Positions 8,265 through 17,622 of a DNA stretch of 64,000 nt are shown piece after piece. The stretch comes from Bacteroidota bacterium (lineage in GTDB: Bacteria > Bacteroidota > Bacteroidia > Chitinophagales > Chitinophagaceae). Numbering within the stretch: position 1 is the stretch's first letter; every line of letters starts with the position of its first letter. The notes beneath the pieces are model-generated. The model did no database searches and was not told the origin of the DNA. It saw only the letters and a program-made list of their open reading frames with translations. Both the position numbers and the translations under genes were made by a program. The stretch covers positions 1 through 64,000 of the forward strand of contig JAUZNZ010000013.1 in assembly GCA_030706735.1 (NCBI GenBank). Reading direction: 5' to 3'.

Positions 8265-9485
8265 TTACGTATGATGGATAATACTTTCTTTCAGGAAAGG
8301 GTGATTCCGGACCAATAGCGGGAACTTGCTCAGTACCCGGCCGGTCTGCCACATGATCAGTCCCACGAAACCCAGGGCCACGCCGAAATCGAAAAGGTTC
8401 AGCTGCACCTGATCGGGAAAATGGTGCACGAACACCATCTGGTGGAAGTCCAGCCAGTGCCCGAATACCAGCAATACCGACATGAAGGTCACCGTCGCAT
8501 AATTCCGTTTGGCGTTCCTGCTCATGAAGATCAGGAGGGGGGCCAGGAAATTGATCGCGAAGTTCAGGTAGAAGATGCCGATGTAGGCGCCTTCGAAGCG
8601 GGCCTTGAAATAAATGGTCTCTTCGGAAATATTTGCATACCAGATCAGCATGAACTGCGCGAACCAGAGGTAACACCAGAAGATGGAAAAGGCGAACTGG
8701 AACTTCCCGAGGTCATGCAGGTGCTCATGGTTAACATACTCCAGGTATCCCCGGTTCTTCAGATAGACCACGAAGAGCGTCATCAGGGCGATGCCCGATA
8801 CGAAGGTGCTCGCAAAGGTGTACCAGCTATACATCGTGGAAGCCCAGTGCGGGTCGATGCTCATCAGCCAGAGCCAGGGCGTCACCGAAGCGACGGTCAG
8901 CGTGAACCATACGATATAAAGCGAGGCCCATACGGTATTCTTGAATATGAAACGTTTGCCTTCCTGTACGCTCAGGGGCTTGTCGTCGATCGAGCGGGAC
9001 ATCTTGCGCATCTTAACTCCGAGCAAGGTCCAAAGACCGATCGACAGTACGGACCAGACCGTGAAAAAGCCGCGGCTAAGGAAGCCGGCCTTTCCGAGCA
9101 GGTTGGCGTCATTTGCCACGTGATCCCTGTTGACCCATTCGTAAATGGTATCCTTACCCCCGAAGACGATGCACATGAGGATGATGAAGGTGATGATGCC
9201 GATGGGGATGACGGATGCGGAGATCGCTTCGGTCACCCGGCGAAAGGCCATATTGAACCCGGCCAGCGCGAGGGTGGTCGCACAAAAGAAGAACATGGCC
9301 GCGTTCGTGATCAGCAGGAAGTAGACGCTGTTCTGCAAGAGCGCCGCCCACCAGCGGGCCCCCTGGTCCTTGCCCCCGTATAATATGAACCCGATGATCA
9401 GGGACAGAACGCCTACTCCGATCAACCCCAGCGTCCACTGCTTATACCGGCCGGGAACTACAAAATATTCTTTACTGGATGCCAT
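8265..9485 (-). CDS. actF: Alternative complex III subunit ActF (membrane quinone-binding type)
   Basis: A membrane protein of 406 residues with about ten predicted membrane segments. ActF is the shorter of the two polysulfide-reductase-like membrane subunits (with ActC) of alternative complex III, which oxidises menaquinol. It has the SVTPWLWLMSIDPHWASTMY stretch found in this subunit and KFQFAFSIFWCYLWFAQFML. Assignment is firm because all six act genes lie in the standard order actABCDEF. It precedes cox2, with a 15-base gap, which supports a physical supercomplex of complex III and oxidase. Confidence 0.93.
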   Translation of the reverse strand: MASSKEYFVVPGRYKQWTLGLIGVGVLSLIIGFILYGGKDQGARWWAALLQNSVYFLLITNAAMFFFCATTLALAGFNMAFRRVTEAISASVIPIGIITFIILMCIVFGGKDTIYEWVNRDHVANDANLLGKAGFLSRGFFTVWSVLSIGLWTLLGVKMRKMSRSIDDKPLSVQEGKRFIFKNTVWASLYIVWFTLTVASVTPWLWLMSIDPHWASTMYSWYTFASTFVSGIALMTLFVVYLKNRGYLEYVNHEHLHDLGKFQFAFSIFWCYLWFAQFMLIWYANISEETIYFKARFEGAYIGIFYLNFAINFLAPLLIFMSRNAKRNYATVTFMSVLLVFGHWLDFHQMVFVHHFPDQVQLNLFDFGVALGFVGLIMWQTGRVLSKFPLLVRNHPFLKESIIHHT

Positions 9486-9496
9486 TCGACATAAAT

Positions 9497-10168
9497 TTAT
9501 TTAGTTGAATCCTTTGCAACGGCCGGTGCGCCTGCCGGAGCTGCTGCCGGAGCCGCGGCGCCCGTTTTGCCGGCTGCCTGTTTGGACTTGATATAGGCGA
9601 TCACCATCCAGCGTTGTTGCGTGTTGAGCTGGGAGGCGTAGCTGCCCATTTTATTTTTCCCATAGGTCACCGAATAATACATCTGCCCTTCCGGCATCGA
9701 TGTGTATTGCGCCTTGCCGGTCAGGTTGGCGGGAGCGGCCGAGAAAGGGCCGCTGCCGTCCTTATACAGGGGGCCGTTGCCGTCCAGTTTCGGACCATGG
9801 CAGATGGCACAGTTCACGAGGTACAAACGCTCCGCCTCCACGGTATCCATGGACGTGAGGGGATTCTTCACCGCCTTGCTGGCGACGTAATTGGTCGAAT
9901 CGCCAGGCGCATCCTTTGTCAGCAGAAAGGGGAACATGGCTCCTCTCTTCACCGTTCCCGGCACCGGGGTATTGCTGAAATGGGCGCCATATTTCGAGAA
10001 TAGGGAATCCCTTTCGGCTTCGGTCACGGAATAGGTCTCATAGGCCCGGCTATACGCCATGTCGGGCATATACACCCTGCCGGGTTCCCGTTTGATATCG
10101 CTGCAGCCGGCGGCCACGGCGATCAGGGCGACCAGGATCAGGGAGAAGAGCGAAATTTTTCTTGTCAT
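9497..10168 (-). CDS. actE: Alternative complex III subunit ActE, monohaem cytochrome c lipoprotein
   Basis: A periplasmic, lipid-anchored cytochrome c (223 residues). The signal peptide ends in the lipobox AAG-Cys22. One haem site, NCAICH (C120, C123, H124), is followed by a Met-containing loop (SMPEGQMYYSVTYG) that could give the axial Met. The tail is Ala/Pro-rich. ActE carries electrons out of the complex toward the oxidase CuA site. In the cluster it sits between actD and actF; the gap to actD is 10 bases. Confidence 0.94.
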   Translation of the reverse strand: MTRKISLFSLILVALIAVAAGCSDIKREPGRVYMPDMAYSRAYETYSVTEAERDSLFSKYGAHFSNTPVPGTVKRGAMFPFLLTKDAPGDSTNYVASKAVKNPLTSMDTVEAERLYLVNCAICHGPKLDGNGPLYKDGSGPFSAAPANLTGKAQYTSMPEGQMYYSVTYGKNKMGSYASQLNTQQRWMVIAYIKSKQAAGKTGAAAPAAAPAGAPAVAKDSTK

Positions 10169-10178
10169 AAAAAAAGTT

Positions 10179-10772
10179 TTATACAGCCGGCTGTGTCGAT
10201 TTTAGTCCGAAGGGCGTCCGCTCCTTGTCGTAGCGGCCAAGCCACCAACCCGTTTCTGCCACCTGCGTATTGACGTCGGTCGCGCCGAGGCCCTGCAGGA
10301 AGGACTCAACGGCGGCCTCATTGGTCTTATCGGTGCATTCGATCACCATGACGAACTTGTCGTCGGTGGAGCGGGGGTGAAAATGATGCTTTTTCACAAA
10401 GGGCGCCATTTGGCATAGATAACAAAAGGTCATGACCATGCCTACCGCGGAGAAGAGTACCGTCAATTCGAAGGTAATCGGTATCCAGGCCGGCAGGGAA
10501 AAATGGGACTTGCCGCCGAAGTTGAGGGGCCAGGAGGAATTGAAGATCCAGCCGATGCCCGACAGCGCCGTCGTCGTTCCGGTGATTCCGTAGATGAAGC
10601 CAGCCGTATGCAGGCTCGTCTCCCTTAAGCCCATGGCCTTGTCCAGACCATGGATCGGCATGGGAGTGAACACGTCATGGATCTTGTATCCGCTCTGACG
10701 GGTCTTTTTTACCGCCGCAAACAAGGCGCCTTCTTCATCAAAACAGCCGACAACAAACTTTTTAAATGCCAT
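10179..10772 (-). CDS. actD: Alternative complex III subunit ActD (DUF3341)
   Basis: A 197-residue membrane subunit of the DUF3341 family. The N-terminal cytoplasmic part begins MAFKKFVVGCFDEEGAL and carries YKIHDVFTPMPIHGLDKAMG, a stretch well kept in ActD. Two membrane segments follow (near 60-78 and 95-120). The role in the complex is structural: ActD packs against the quinol-oxidising membrane subunits. It lies in the standard act order between actC and actE. Confidence 0.92.
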   Translation of the reverse strand: MAFKKFVVGCFDEEGALFAAVKKTRQSGYKIHDVFTPMPIHGLDKAMGLRETSLHTAGFIYGITGTTTALSGIGWIFNSSWPLNFGGKSHFSLPAWIPITFELTVLFSAVGMVMTFCYLCQMAPFVKKHHFHPRSTDDKFVMVIECTDKTNEAAVESFLQGLGATDVNTQVAETGWWLGRYDKERTPFGLKSTQPAV

Positions 10773-10791
10773 ATAGTTTTATTATACCTTA

Positions 10792-12240
10792 TCAATGTGC
10801 GTGCGCGAACTCGTGCGCAAACTCTTCCGGCGTTTCCTTTTCAAAATCGTCCATTTTTTCCTTAAAGCTCTCACCCGATTTCTTCAGGATGTGCTTGATC
10901 TCCGCGATCGCGATGACCGGGAAGAACTTGGAGAACAGGAAGTAACAGGTGAAGAAGAGCCCGAAGGTCCCCATGTAGAACCCGACCTCCCAGATCGATG
11001 GGCGATAATAGGTCGACCAGCTGCTGGGCAGGTAATCGCGATAGATCGAGGTGACGATGATCACGAAGCGCTCGAACCACATCCCGATGTTCACGATGAT
11101 GGACATGAAGAACGTGACGGTGATATTCCTCCTCATCTTCCGGAACCAGAAGATCTGCGGGGACAGCACGTTACAGCTCATCATGATATAGTAGCTCCAG
11201 CCCAGGGGGCTGAAGGGATTCACGCGGTTTTGCATGAAGGCCCAGTTCTCGAAGGGATTGCCGCTGTACCAGGCCACGAACAATTCGGTCAGGTAGGCGC
11301 AGCCCACGATCGAGCCGGTCAGCACGATCACCTTATTCATGACCTCGATATGCTCCATGGTAATATATTCTTCCAGCTTCAGCACCTTGCGGGTCACCAG
11401 GAGCAGGGTTTGCACCATGGCGAATCCGGAGAAGATGGCGCCGGCCACGAAATAAGGAGGGAAGATGGTCGTATGCCAGCCGGGGACGATCGACGTGGCG
11501 AAGTCGAAGGACACGATCGTGTGCACGGAAAGCACCAGGGGAGTCGCCAGGCCGGCCAGTACGAGGGCCAGGGCTTCGTGGCGCTGCCAGTGCTTGGTCG
11601 AGCCGGTCCATCCGAATGCCGTAATGCCGTAGAAGAGCTTCCTCCATTTCAGTTTGGCGCGGTCGCGGATGGTGGCGAGGTCCGGCAGCAGGCCGGTATA
11701 CCAGAAAAGGAGCGAAACGGTAAAATACGTTCCTACCGCGAATACGTCCCAGAGCAGGGGGGAGTTGAAATTCACCCACAGCGGCCCGCGCGGATTGGGG
11801 TAGGGCATCACGAAGAAGGCCATCCAGACGCGGCCCATGTGCCAGATCGGGAACTGGCCGGCGCACATGACGGCAAAGATGGTCATGGCCTCGGCGGCGC
11901 GGTTGACGCCCGTTCTCCAGCCCTGGCGGAACAGCAGTAAGATCGCGGAGATCAGCGTGCCGGCGTGACCGATACCGACCCACCAGACGAAGTTGGTGAT
12001 ATCCCATCCCCAGCCTACGGTCTTATTGAGGTTCCACTGGCCGACCCCGTAGACGACCTCGTGGGTGACGGAGATGATCCCGAAGGTCAGCAAGCCGACG
12101 GATATCAGGAAGCCGATCCACCATAGTGTGGAAGGTGACCCCTCGACAGGACGAACGATATCCTCCGTGACCTGGTGATAATCTTTCTGACCATCGACCA
12201 GTGGGGGCCTGACCTGCGATTCGTATTTTCTTAATGCCAT
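10792..12240 (-). CDS. actC: Alternative complex III subunit ActC (NrfD/PsrC-like)
   Basis: A 482-residue membrane protein of the NrfD/PsrC polysulfide reductase family, about ten membrane segments. It is one of the two quinol-binding subunits of alternative complex III and passes electrons to the iron-sulfur part of ActB. Typical stretches are NFVWWVGIGHAGTLISAILLL and GWHTTIFPPYFVAGAIFSG. The C terminus is charged and rich in His (EFAHEFAHAH). It starts with ATG at 12240, 39 bases after the actB stop. Confidence 0.95.
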   Translation of the reverse strand: MALRKYESQVRPPLVDGQKDYHQVTEDIVRPVEGSPSTLWWIGFLISVGLLTFGIISVTHEVVYGVGQWNLNKTVGWGWDITNFVWWVGIGHAGTLISAILLLFRQGWRTGVNRAAEAMTIFAVMCAGQFPIWHMGRVWMAFFVMPYPNPRGPLWVNFNSPLLWDVFAVGTYFTVSLLFWYTGLLPDLATIRDRAKLKWRKLFYGITAFGWTGSTKHWQRHEALALVLAGLATPLVLSVHTIVSFDFATSIVPGWHTTIFPPYFVAGAIFSGFAMVQTLLLVTRKVLKLEEYITMEHIEVMNKVIVLTGSIVGCAYLTELFVAWYSGNPFENWAFMQNRVNPFSPLGWSYYIMMSCNVLSPQIFWFRKMRRNITVTFFMSIIVNIGMWFERFVIIVTSIYRDYLPSSWSTYYRPSIWEVGFYMGTFGLFFTCYFLFSKFFPVIAIAEIKHILKKSGESFKEKMDDFEKETPEEFAHEFAHAH

Positions 12241-12279
12241 AGTATGTTACACTTTTAGCTAATCTCCAGGTAATTCGTT

Positions 12280-15200
12280 TTACGCATGCTTTTCCGCAGC
12301 AGCAGCCTCCGGCTTTTCTTCCGTCACCCCTCTTACCACGTCGGTATTGCGCACCTTGGCGAGGTAGTTGATGTTCGGTAAGACGTGCAATTCTTCCAGG
12401 GCATAGAAGAGCCGGTCGTTGTTGGCGTCCCGCATATCCGTGATGCGGCTCAGCTTATCGTTGGCGTCGCCGAATACGATAGCTTCCGTCGGGCAGGCTT
12501 GCTGGCAGGCCGTCCGGATATCTACCATATCCTTGAGCGTACGGTTTTCTTTTTTTGCATTCAGCTTGCCCTCCTGCAAACGCTGCACGCAGAATGAGCA
12601 TTTCTCCATGACGCCCCTGGAGCGAACCGTCACATCCGGGTTCAGCACCATGCGGGTGAGGTCTTCATTCATCTGGAAGACCACGGGGTCCAGATGGCCG
12701 ACCGTCGTCTGATCCTGGTTGTTCGGGAAGCTGTCGGCGCCGGTATAATCGGCCCAGTTGAAACGACGTACTTTAAAGGGGCAGTTGTTGGCGCAGTAGC
12801 GGGTGCCGATGCACCGGTTATAGGCCATCTGGTTGAGCCCTTCGCTGCTGTGGTTCGTCGCAGCCACCGGACAGACATTCTCGCAGGGTGCGTTGTCGCA
12901 ATGCTGGCAAAGCATGGGCTGGAAGACGGTCTGGATCGTATCGGGATCGTTGGGGTCGCCGCTGAAATAGCGGTCGATCCGCAACCAATGCATGTCATGG
13001 TAACGCAGCACTTCGCTCTTGCCGACCACGGGCACATTATTCTCCGCATGGCAGGCAATGACGCAGGCGCCGCAAGCCACACAGGAGTTCAGGTCGATCG
13101 ACATGCCCCACTTGATGCCCGGCCGTTCCAGCTGGTAGTCGGGATAGAGCGTGCCTTGCTCGCGGAAATCCTTCAGGCCGCCAAAGGGTTTCAGTTCTTT
13201 CTCGCGGTCTTCGGGTATTTCTCCGGGCTGCTTGATGAAATCCTTCAGGGTGAGTTCCTTGACTGCCTGGGTGCGGCCCTCGTAGCTGCTGTGCGTTTGC
13301 ATCACGGCGACCTGATAGGTTTCTTCGGTCTTTTCGAAGCTCAGGTCGGGGGCGCTCCATTCTATGGTCGTGCCATTCCAGGTGGCCAGGGGGAAGGCAT
13401 TGACGCCTGCGCCATGAGCGGCCCGGCCATAATAGTTGCGGGTATTGTCCGGATCGGCGCTCTGGTGGCCGAAGCCTACGGCTACGCCGATGACGTCATT
13501 GTGCATGCCCGGGATAATGAGGATCGGCAGCTTCAGCTGCTTGCCGTTCGTCTTGAGGAGGATCACATGTTGTTCCGGGTGCACCTCATATTTATCTGCC
13601 TGGCGGCGATCCGTGATGTCAATGTCGAAATTATCCTTCGCGAACTTGGGAGAGACCATGGCGTAGTTATCCCAGCTGGCCTTGGAGACCGGGTCGGGGA
13701 ACTCCAGGAGCCAGGGGTTGTTGCCCTGGTGGCCCTTGCCCATCGATACCGTTTGGTAAAGGGCCAGTTCGAGGGCGCCGCCTTTTTTGCGCGCGGCAAT
13801 CGCTGCGGCGGCTTCGGCGAGTTTGGCCCCGCTGAATGCTGCGGGGGCGGGGGCGGGTGGCGTTTTGGGCTCTACGACCCCATCCTGCAGAGCGGACTCG
13901 TAGGCGTCCATGCCGCCGAGCTTTCCGAGCCAATATTGTTTGAAGTATGTCTCGTAGGTGCTGTTGTTGCCGCTCCATTTCAACAGGGATTCCTCGAAGG
14001 GCCTTGTCTTGAACAAGGGGGCGATGGTCGGCTGCATGAAGCTGAGGTAGCCGGGTTTGGGTTCGGCGTCTCCCCAGCTCTCGAGGAAATGAGGCGCCGG
14101 GAGGACGTATTTGACCAGCTCGGTCGTTTCATCGAGACGGTCGTTGAACGAAATGGCGACCTTGACCTTTTTCAGGCCGGTCTTGAAGGCGGCGGCGTCA
14201 TAATAATCGTATGCGGGATTGACGCCATACACCAGGAGGGCGCCGACCTTGCCGGCGTTCATGTCGGCCACGAGGCCGTTCATGTCGCTGTCAATGCCCT
14301 GACGCCATTGTACGGGCGCGGACCAGTCGATGGTAGTCCCATTGGAGCCGATCGTGTCATTGATGGCGTTGACGACGATCTGGATATTCGGATCGTTGCT
14401 GCCGCAAACCACCAGGCCTTTGCCTTTATTGGCCATCAAATCCTTTGCAGCGGCTTTTATACCTGCTTTGACTTTATCGGGCAGTGCCGGCGCCGTCACG
14501 CTGCCACCCAGTTCGGCGAGCAGGGCCAGGGCCACTGCGCCGGTTTCCGAGGGGCGATGCGTATAGCGATCGTCCGAATTACCGCCCGTCATGGACATGA
14601 TGGACTCGAACTGGTAGTGCTTGCTCATCGCCGGGTTCTTCTCGTTGATCTTCCTGCCCTGCGCATAATTCCGGGCGAACTCCGTCGGGGAGAGCCAGGT
14701 GCCGAGGAAATCCGCGCCGAGGCTGACGATGACCGAGGCCTTGTCGAAGCGGTAGGAAGGAATGGCGCGCTTGCCGTAGGTGGCCTCATTGGCCAGGAGC
14801 AAGCCGCTGTAGGAATCCGCGTCGTATTGGATGTGACGGCTGCCTGCCGGGCTTTTGGCGAGGAAGTCGCTGATGATCTGTTTGGTAGAACGTGAGGTGA
14901 TGGTACCCGTCAGCAGCACGAGCGGCGCGGAAGCGGCGGCCTGCAGCGCGTCGCCCACCAACTTGTCGAATGCTTCGAAGGTGCTGACCTCCTGGATCTT
15001 GCCATCCATGAACTGAATGGGATAGGGAAGGCGGGCCGTATCGTAAAGATCCAGGACCGAGGCCTGGACGCGCGCCGAAGTGCCTCCTTTGGTGATGGAG
15101 GATAATTCATTTCCCTCTATTTTGATCGGGCGGCCGTCGCGGACCTTTGCTACGACGGAGACGACGTCGCCGCCGGAGATATACGTGGTAGCATAATAAT

Positions 15201-15471
15201 CGGCGACGCCGGGGATCATGTTCTCCGGCTTGTTGACATACGGAACGACATGCCTGACGGGGATCTCACAGCTGGCGGCGAGCGTCGCGGCTACCGTACT
15301 AAATCCCAGATATTTGAGAAAATCCCTGCGCGGGGTTTTGGCATCGAGCAATCCTTTACCATCCAGGCCATCCAGCGGCAGATCCTCACTGAACTCGTTT
15401 TCCGTTGATTTCCGGAAGGTTTCGCTCTGAGTACGCTCCCCGAAACTTTGCCAGTACTTTTTATCGCTCAT
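12280..15471 (-). CDS. actB: Alternative complex III subunit ActB, molybdopterin-type plus Fe-S fusion
   Basis: The largest subunit (1063 residues), facing the periplasm. It fuses a molybdopterin-oxidoreductase-like domain (about 70-640), which in known ActB holds no molybdenum cofactor, to an iron-sulfur domain with four cluster motifs. A Tat-type signal, KTPRRDFLKYLGF with R48-R49, is followed by a hydrophobic segment. Iron-sulfur motifs: CVACGACVIACH near 793, CQHCDNAPCENVCP near 857, CIGTRYCANNCPF near 887, and CSFC near 957 with CQQACP near 989. It receives electrons from ActC quinol sites and passes them to ActA haems. It starts 31 bases after the actA stop. Confidence 0.96.
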   Translation of the reverse strand: MSDKKYWQSFGERTQSETFRKSTENEFSEDLPLDGLDGKGLLDAKTPRRDFLKYLGFSTVAATLAASCEIPVRHVVPYVNKPENMIPGVADYYATTYISGGDVVSVVAKVRDGRPIKIEGNELSSITKGGTSARVQASVLDLYDTARLPYPIQFMDGKIQEVSTFEAFDKLVGDALQAAASAPLVLLTGTITSRSTKQIISDFLAKSPAGSRHIQYDADSYSGLLLANEATYGKRAIPSYRFDKASVIVSLGADFLGTWLSPTEFARNYAQGRKINEKNPAMSKHYQFESIMSMTGGNSDDRYTHRPSETGAVALALLAELGGSVTAPALPDKVKAGIKAAAKDLMANKGKGLVVCGSNDPNIQIVVNAINDTIGSNGTTIDWSAPVQWRQGIDSDMNGLVADMNAGKVGALLVYGVNPAYDYYDAAAFKTGLKKVKVAISFNDRLDETTELVKYVLPAPHFLESWGDAEPKPGYLSFMQPTIAPLFKTRPFEESLLKWSGNNSTYETYFKQYWLGKLGGMDAYESALQDGVVEPKTPPAPAPAAFSGAKLAEAAAAIAARKKGGALELALYQTVSMGKGHQGNNPWLLEFPDPVSKASWDNYAMVSPKFAKDNFDIDITDRRQADKYEVHPEQHVILLKTNGKQLKLPILIIPGMHNDVIGVAVGFGHQSADPDNTRNYYGRAAHGAGVNAFPLATWNGTTIEWSAPDLSFEKTEETYQVAVMQTHSSYEGRTQAVKELTLKDFIKQPGEIPEDREKELKPFGGLKDFREQGTLYPDYQLERPGIKWGMSIDLNSCVACGACVIACHAENNVPVVGKSEVLRYHDMHWLRIDRYFSGDPNDPDTIQTVFQPMLCQHCDNAPCENVCPVAATNHSSEGLNQMAYNRCIGTRYCANNCPFKVRRFNWADYTGADSFPNNQDQTTVGHLDPVVFQMNEDLTRMVLNPDVTVRSRGVMEKCSFCVQRLQEGKLNAKKENRTLKDMVDIRTACQQACPTEAIVFGDANDKLSRITDMRDANNDRLFYALEELHVLPNINYLAKVRNTDVVRGVTEEKPEAAAAEKHA

Positions 15472-15502
15472 ATTTGGAGAAATTAAATCAAACTTTCGAA
15501 GA

Positions 15503-16762
15503 CTAATAGTGACATTTCTGGCATTCCGTGCCGCCGATGGACTCTACGGTCACGCTGTCCATTTTCCCTGATTTCAGATCGTTATGGAAGCGCTCATAAA
15601 TGCTGTAGAATTTGTTGCCGGCGCCCGTCGAATCAGGGAAATTCACTTTCGTCGTGCGGTGGCAATTGATGCACCAACCCATGCTGAGCTCGGCGAATTG
15701 CTTCACTTCGTCCATTTGCTGGATCGGGCCGTGGCAGGTCTGACATTGCACTTTACCCGCGCGGATATGCTGGGCGTGGCTGAAGAAAACATGGTCGGGA
15801 AGATTGTGGATCTTCACCCATTCGACCGGTTTGGCCGGCTTCGTGTATTTGCCGGTCTTGGGATCGTAACCGGTATAGCTGTAGAGCTTTTCGATCTCGG
15901 CCGTTCCATTCACTTCGGAACCGTCTTCGCGAATTAGCTTGGGACCCTGGGTATATTCATTGATCGCCGCGTGGCAATTCATACATACGTTCAGCGAAGG
16001 GACGGTGGCGTGCTTGCTCTCCCAGGCATTGCCATGACAATAGAGGCAACTGATCTGGTTAATGCCGGCATGCACCTTGTGGGAGTAGAATATCGGCTGT
16101 ACGGGTTGATAATTCTTTGTTCGTCCGAGGCCGATCGCGCCTTCGGTCAGGAAGTACCCGCCGACGATGAAGAGGACCAGGATGCCAAAGGTGATATAAA
16201 CTTTATTACGATAGAACGGGATGGGCTCGTGAGCGGGGATGCCTTCCTTATCGTCGGAAAGCTTTTTCAGACTGCTGTTGACCTGCAGCATCACGAACAT
16301 GATGATGGCAAGGATGAGGGTCAGGATGCCGTACAGAAGCGTGTTGTCTTCTTCGGGGGCAGGGGTGGTGCCGTTTGCTGTAGGCGGCGGTCCCGGAGGC
16401 TGGGCGGTTTCGACGTATTTAATAATGGCGTCGATCTCGGGATCGGAGAGCTGGCTGCCGAAGGCCGTCATGGGCGTATTGTACTTGGCGTACAAGCCCT
16501 TGAAATATGCATTGCCAGACGCGAGGACCTTGTTGCTGTTATGCACCCATTCATGAAGGAGATTCTTATCCGGGATCCTTTCCGACACCCCTTTAAGGGC
16601 CGGGCCGATCACATCTTTGAACGGACTATGACAGGAGGCGCAATTGGCCTGAAAAAGAGCGTGCCCATCCTGCGCATATAAGCCATTTCCTGTTAAGATC
16701 AGTGTAGAGAGGAGGAGGATATGGGAGCGTAGCCATTTGACAACCGGTCTATGGTAGATCAT
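15503..16762 (-). CDS. actA: Alternative complex III subunit ActA with six CxxCH motifs
   Basis: A multihaem cytochrome c of 419 residues, first gene of the respiratory cluster. Six CxxCH motifs are visible: CASCH (41-45), then CLYCH, CMNCH, CQTCH, CINCH and CQKCH near the C terminus. The first belongs to a small cytochrome c domain (about 31-125) that precedes a membrane segment near 135-155 and a second near 180-200; the other five form the classic pentahaem ActA part. The frame is open to a TTG at 16813, but the ATG at 16762 gives a clean signal peptide ending GNGLYA. A promoter lies 49-81 bases upstream. Confidence 0.93.
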   Translation of the reverse strand: MIYHRPVVKWLRSHILLLSTLILTGNGLYAQDGHALFQANCASCHSPFKDVIGPALKGVSERIPDKNLLHEWVHNSNKVLASGNAYFKGLYAKYNTPMTAFGSQLSDPEIDAIIKYVETAQPPGPPPTANGTTPAPEEDNTLLYGILTLILAIIMFVMLQVNSSLKKLSDDKEGIPAHEPIPFYRNKVYITFGILVLFIVGGYFLTEGAIGLGRTKNYQPVQPIFYSHKVHAGINQISCLYCHGNAWESKHATVPSLNVCMNCHAAINEYTQGPKLIREDGSEVNGTAEIEKLYSYTGYDPKTGKYTKPAKPVEWVKIHNLPDHVFFSHAQHIRAGKVQCQTCHGPIQQMDEVKQFAELSMGWCINCHRTTKVNFPDSTGAGNKFYSIYERFHNDLKSGKMDSVTVESIGGTECQKCHY

Positions 16763-16810
16763 ATTTACAGTCTGTTGGTATAACTGTGGAAAAATCTCCT
16801 TAACAGGCAG

Positions 16811-16843
16811 CAAAAATAAGTCATGAAATTAACAAAATATCAA
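16811..16843 (-). promoter_or_regulatory. Promoter of the act-cox cluster
   Basis: Minus strand: TTG (16843-16841), 22 bases, then TATTTTTG (16818-16811). This matches the Bacteroidota primary sigma pattern TTG plus TAnnTTTG with normal spacing. The predicted start of transcription is near 16805, giving a leader of roughly 43 bases before actA. No comparable promoter was seen in the short gaps further down, which supports a single long transcript. Confidence 0.55.
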
Positions 16844-16998
16844 CATGCGGAAATTTTTTTTTCCTCCATCCGGCGTGGATTTCAGCGGTTTGCGTAAATG
16901 TTGCCAAACGCGCGGGATGATTTTGGTCAAGCTGAGTTGTCGGTGAAAATGGAGTGAGCGGTTTTTTATTTGTGGATACGCTGACTTAGATTTGGCGC

Positions 16999-17577
16999 AT
17001 GAAGCGAATCGCCATTTTTGCGTCGGGAGCGGGATCGAATGCCGCGAGGATCATCGATCATTTTCGCGGTCATGCGGGCATCAAGGTGAGCCTGATCCTT
17101 TGCAATAATCCCGAAGCGGGTGTATTGGCTATCGCGACAAGGGAAGGAATTCCCGCTTTGCTGCTCGACAAGGAAAAATTCTTTCGCGGCAATGGATATG
17201 TCGATGAACTGCGGGAAAATAAGATCGATCTCCTGGTCCTCGCAGGTTTTTTATGGAAGATCCCGGCATCTCTTGTGCAGGCTTATCGCGGGCGGATCAT
17301 CAACATCCATCCGGCGCTCCTGCCAAAATACGGCGGGAAGGGAATGTATGGGCGACATGTCCATGAGGCCGTTCTTGCCGCCGGAGAACCGCGGTCCGGC
17401 ATCACCATTCATTTTGTCGACGAACTCTACGATCACGGGCAGGTCATTTTCAACGCGACCTGCGAAATAGCGGCCGATGAAACCCCCGGTTCCCTGGCCC
17501 AAAAAGTGCACTTGCTGGAATACGAGCATTTCCCGAGGATTATTGAAGAAGTCGTGAATCTGCAAAATCAGCGTTAA
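16999..17577 (+). CDS. purN: Phosphoribosylglycinamide formyltransferase
   Basis: A cytoplasmic enzyme of purine synthesis (192 residues) that moves the formyl group of 10-formyl-THF to GAR. The N-terminal nucleotide loop is FASGAGSNA. The catalytic residues are Asn102 and His104 in INIHPALLPKYGGKG and Asp145 in VDELYDHG, as in E. coli PurN. Length is typical. It is divergent from the act-cox cluster. A TAGATTTG box at 16987-16994 ends four bases before the ATG, so if it is used the transcript would be leaderless or nearly so. Three plus-strand genes follow with short gaps. Confidence 0.96.
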   Translation: MKRIAIFASGAGSNAARIIDHFRGHAGIKVSLILCNNPEAGVLAIATREGIPALLLDKEKFFRGNGYVDELRENKIDLLVLAGFLWKIPASLVQAYRGRIINIHPALLPKYGGKGMYGRHVHEAVLAAGEPRSGITIHFVDELYDHGQVIFNATCEIAADETPGSLAQKVHLLEYEHFPRIIEEVVNLQNQR

Positions 17578-17622
17578 AACAATAATTTCGGACACGCTAA
17601 TTCCGGTTTTGGTAGTAATATC

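Noticed and set aside
12694-14895. A 733-codon open frame on the plus strand opposite actB
   Set aside because: It lies wholly antisense to actB with its conserved Fe-S motifs. Long antisense frames are expected from the GC-rich third positions. The translated sequence shows no family motif.
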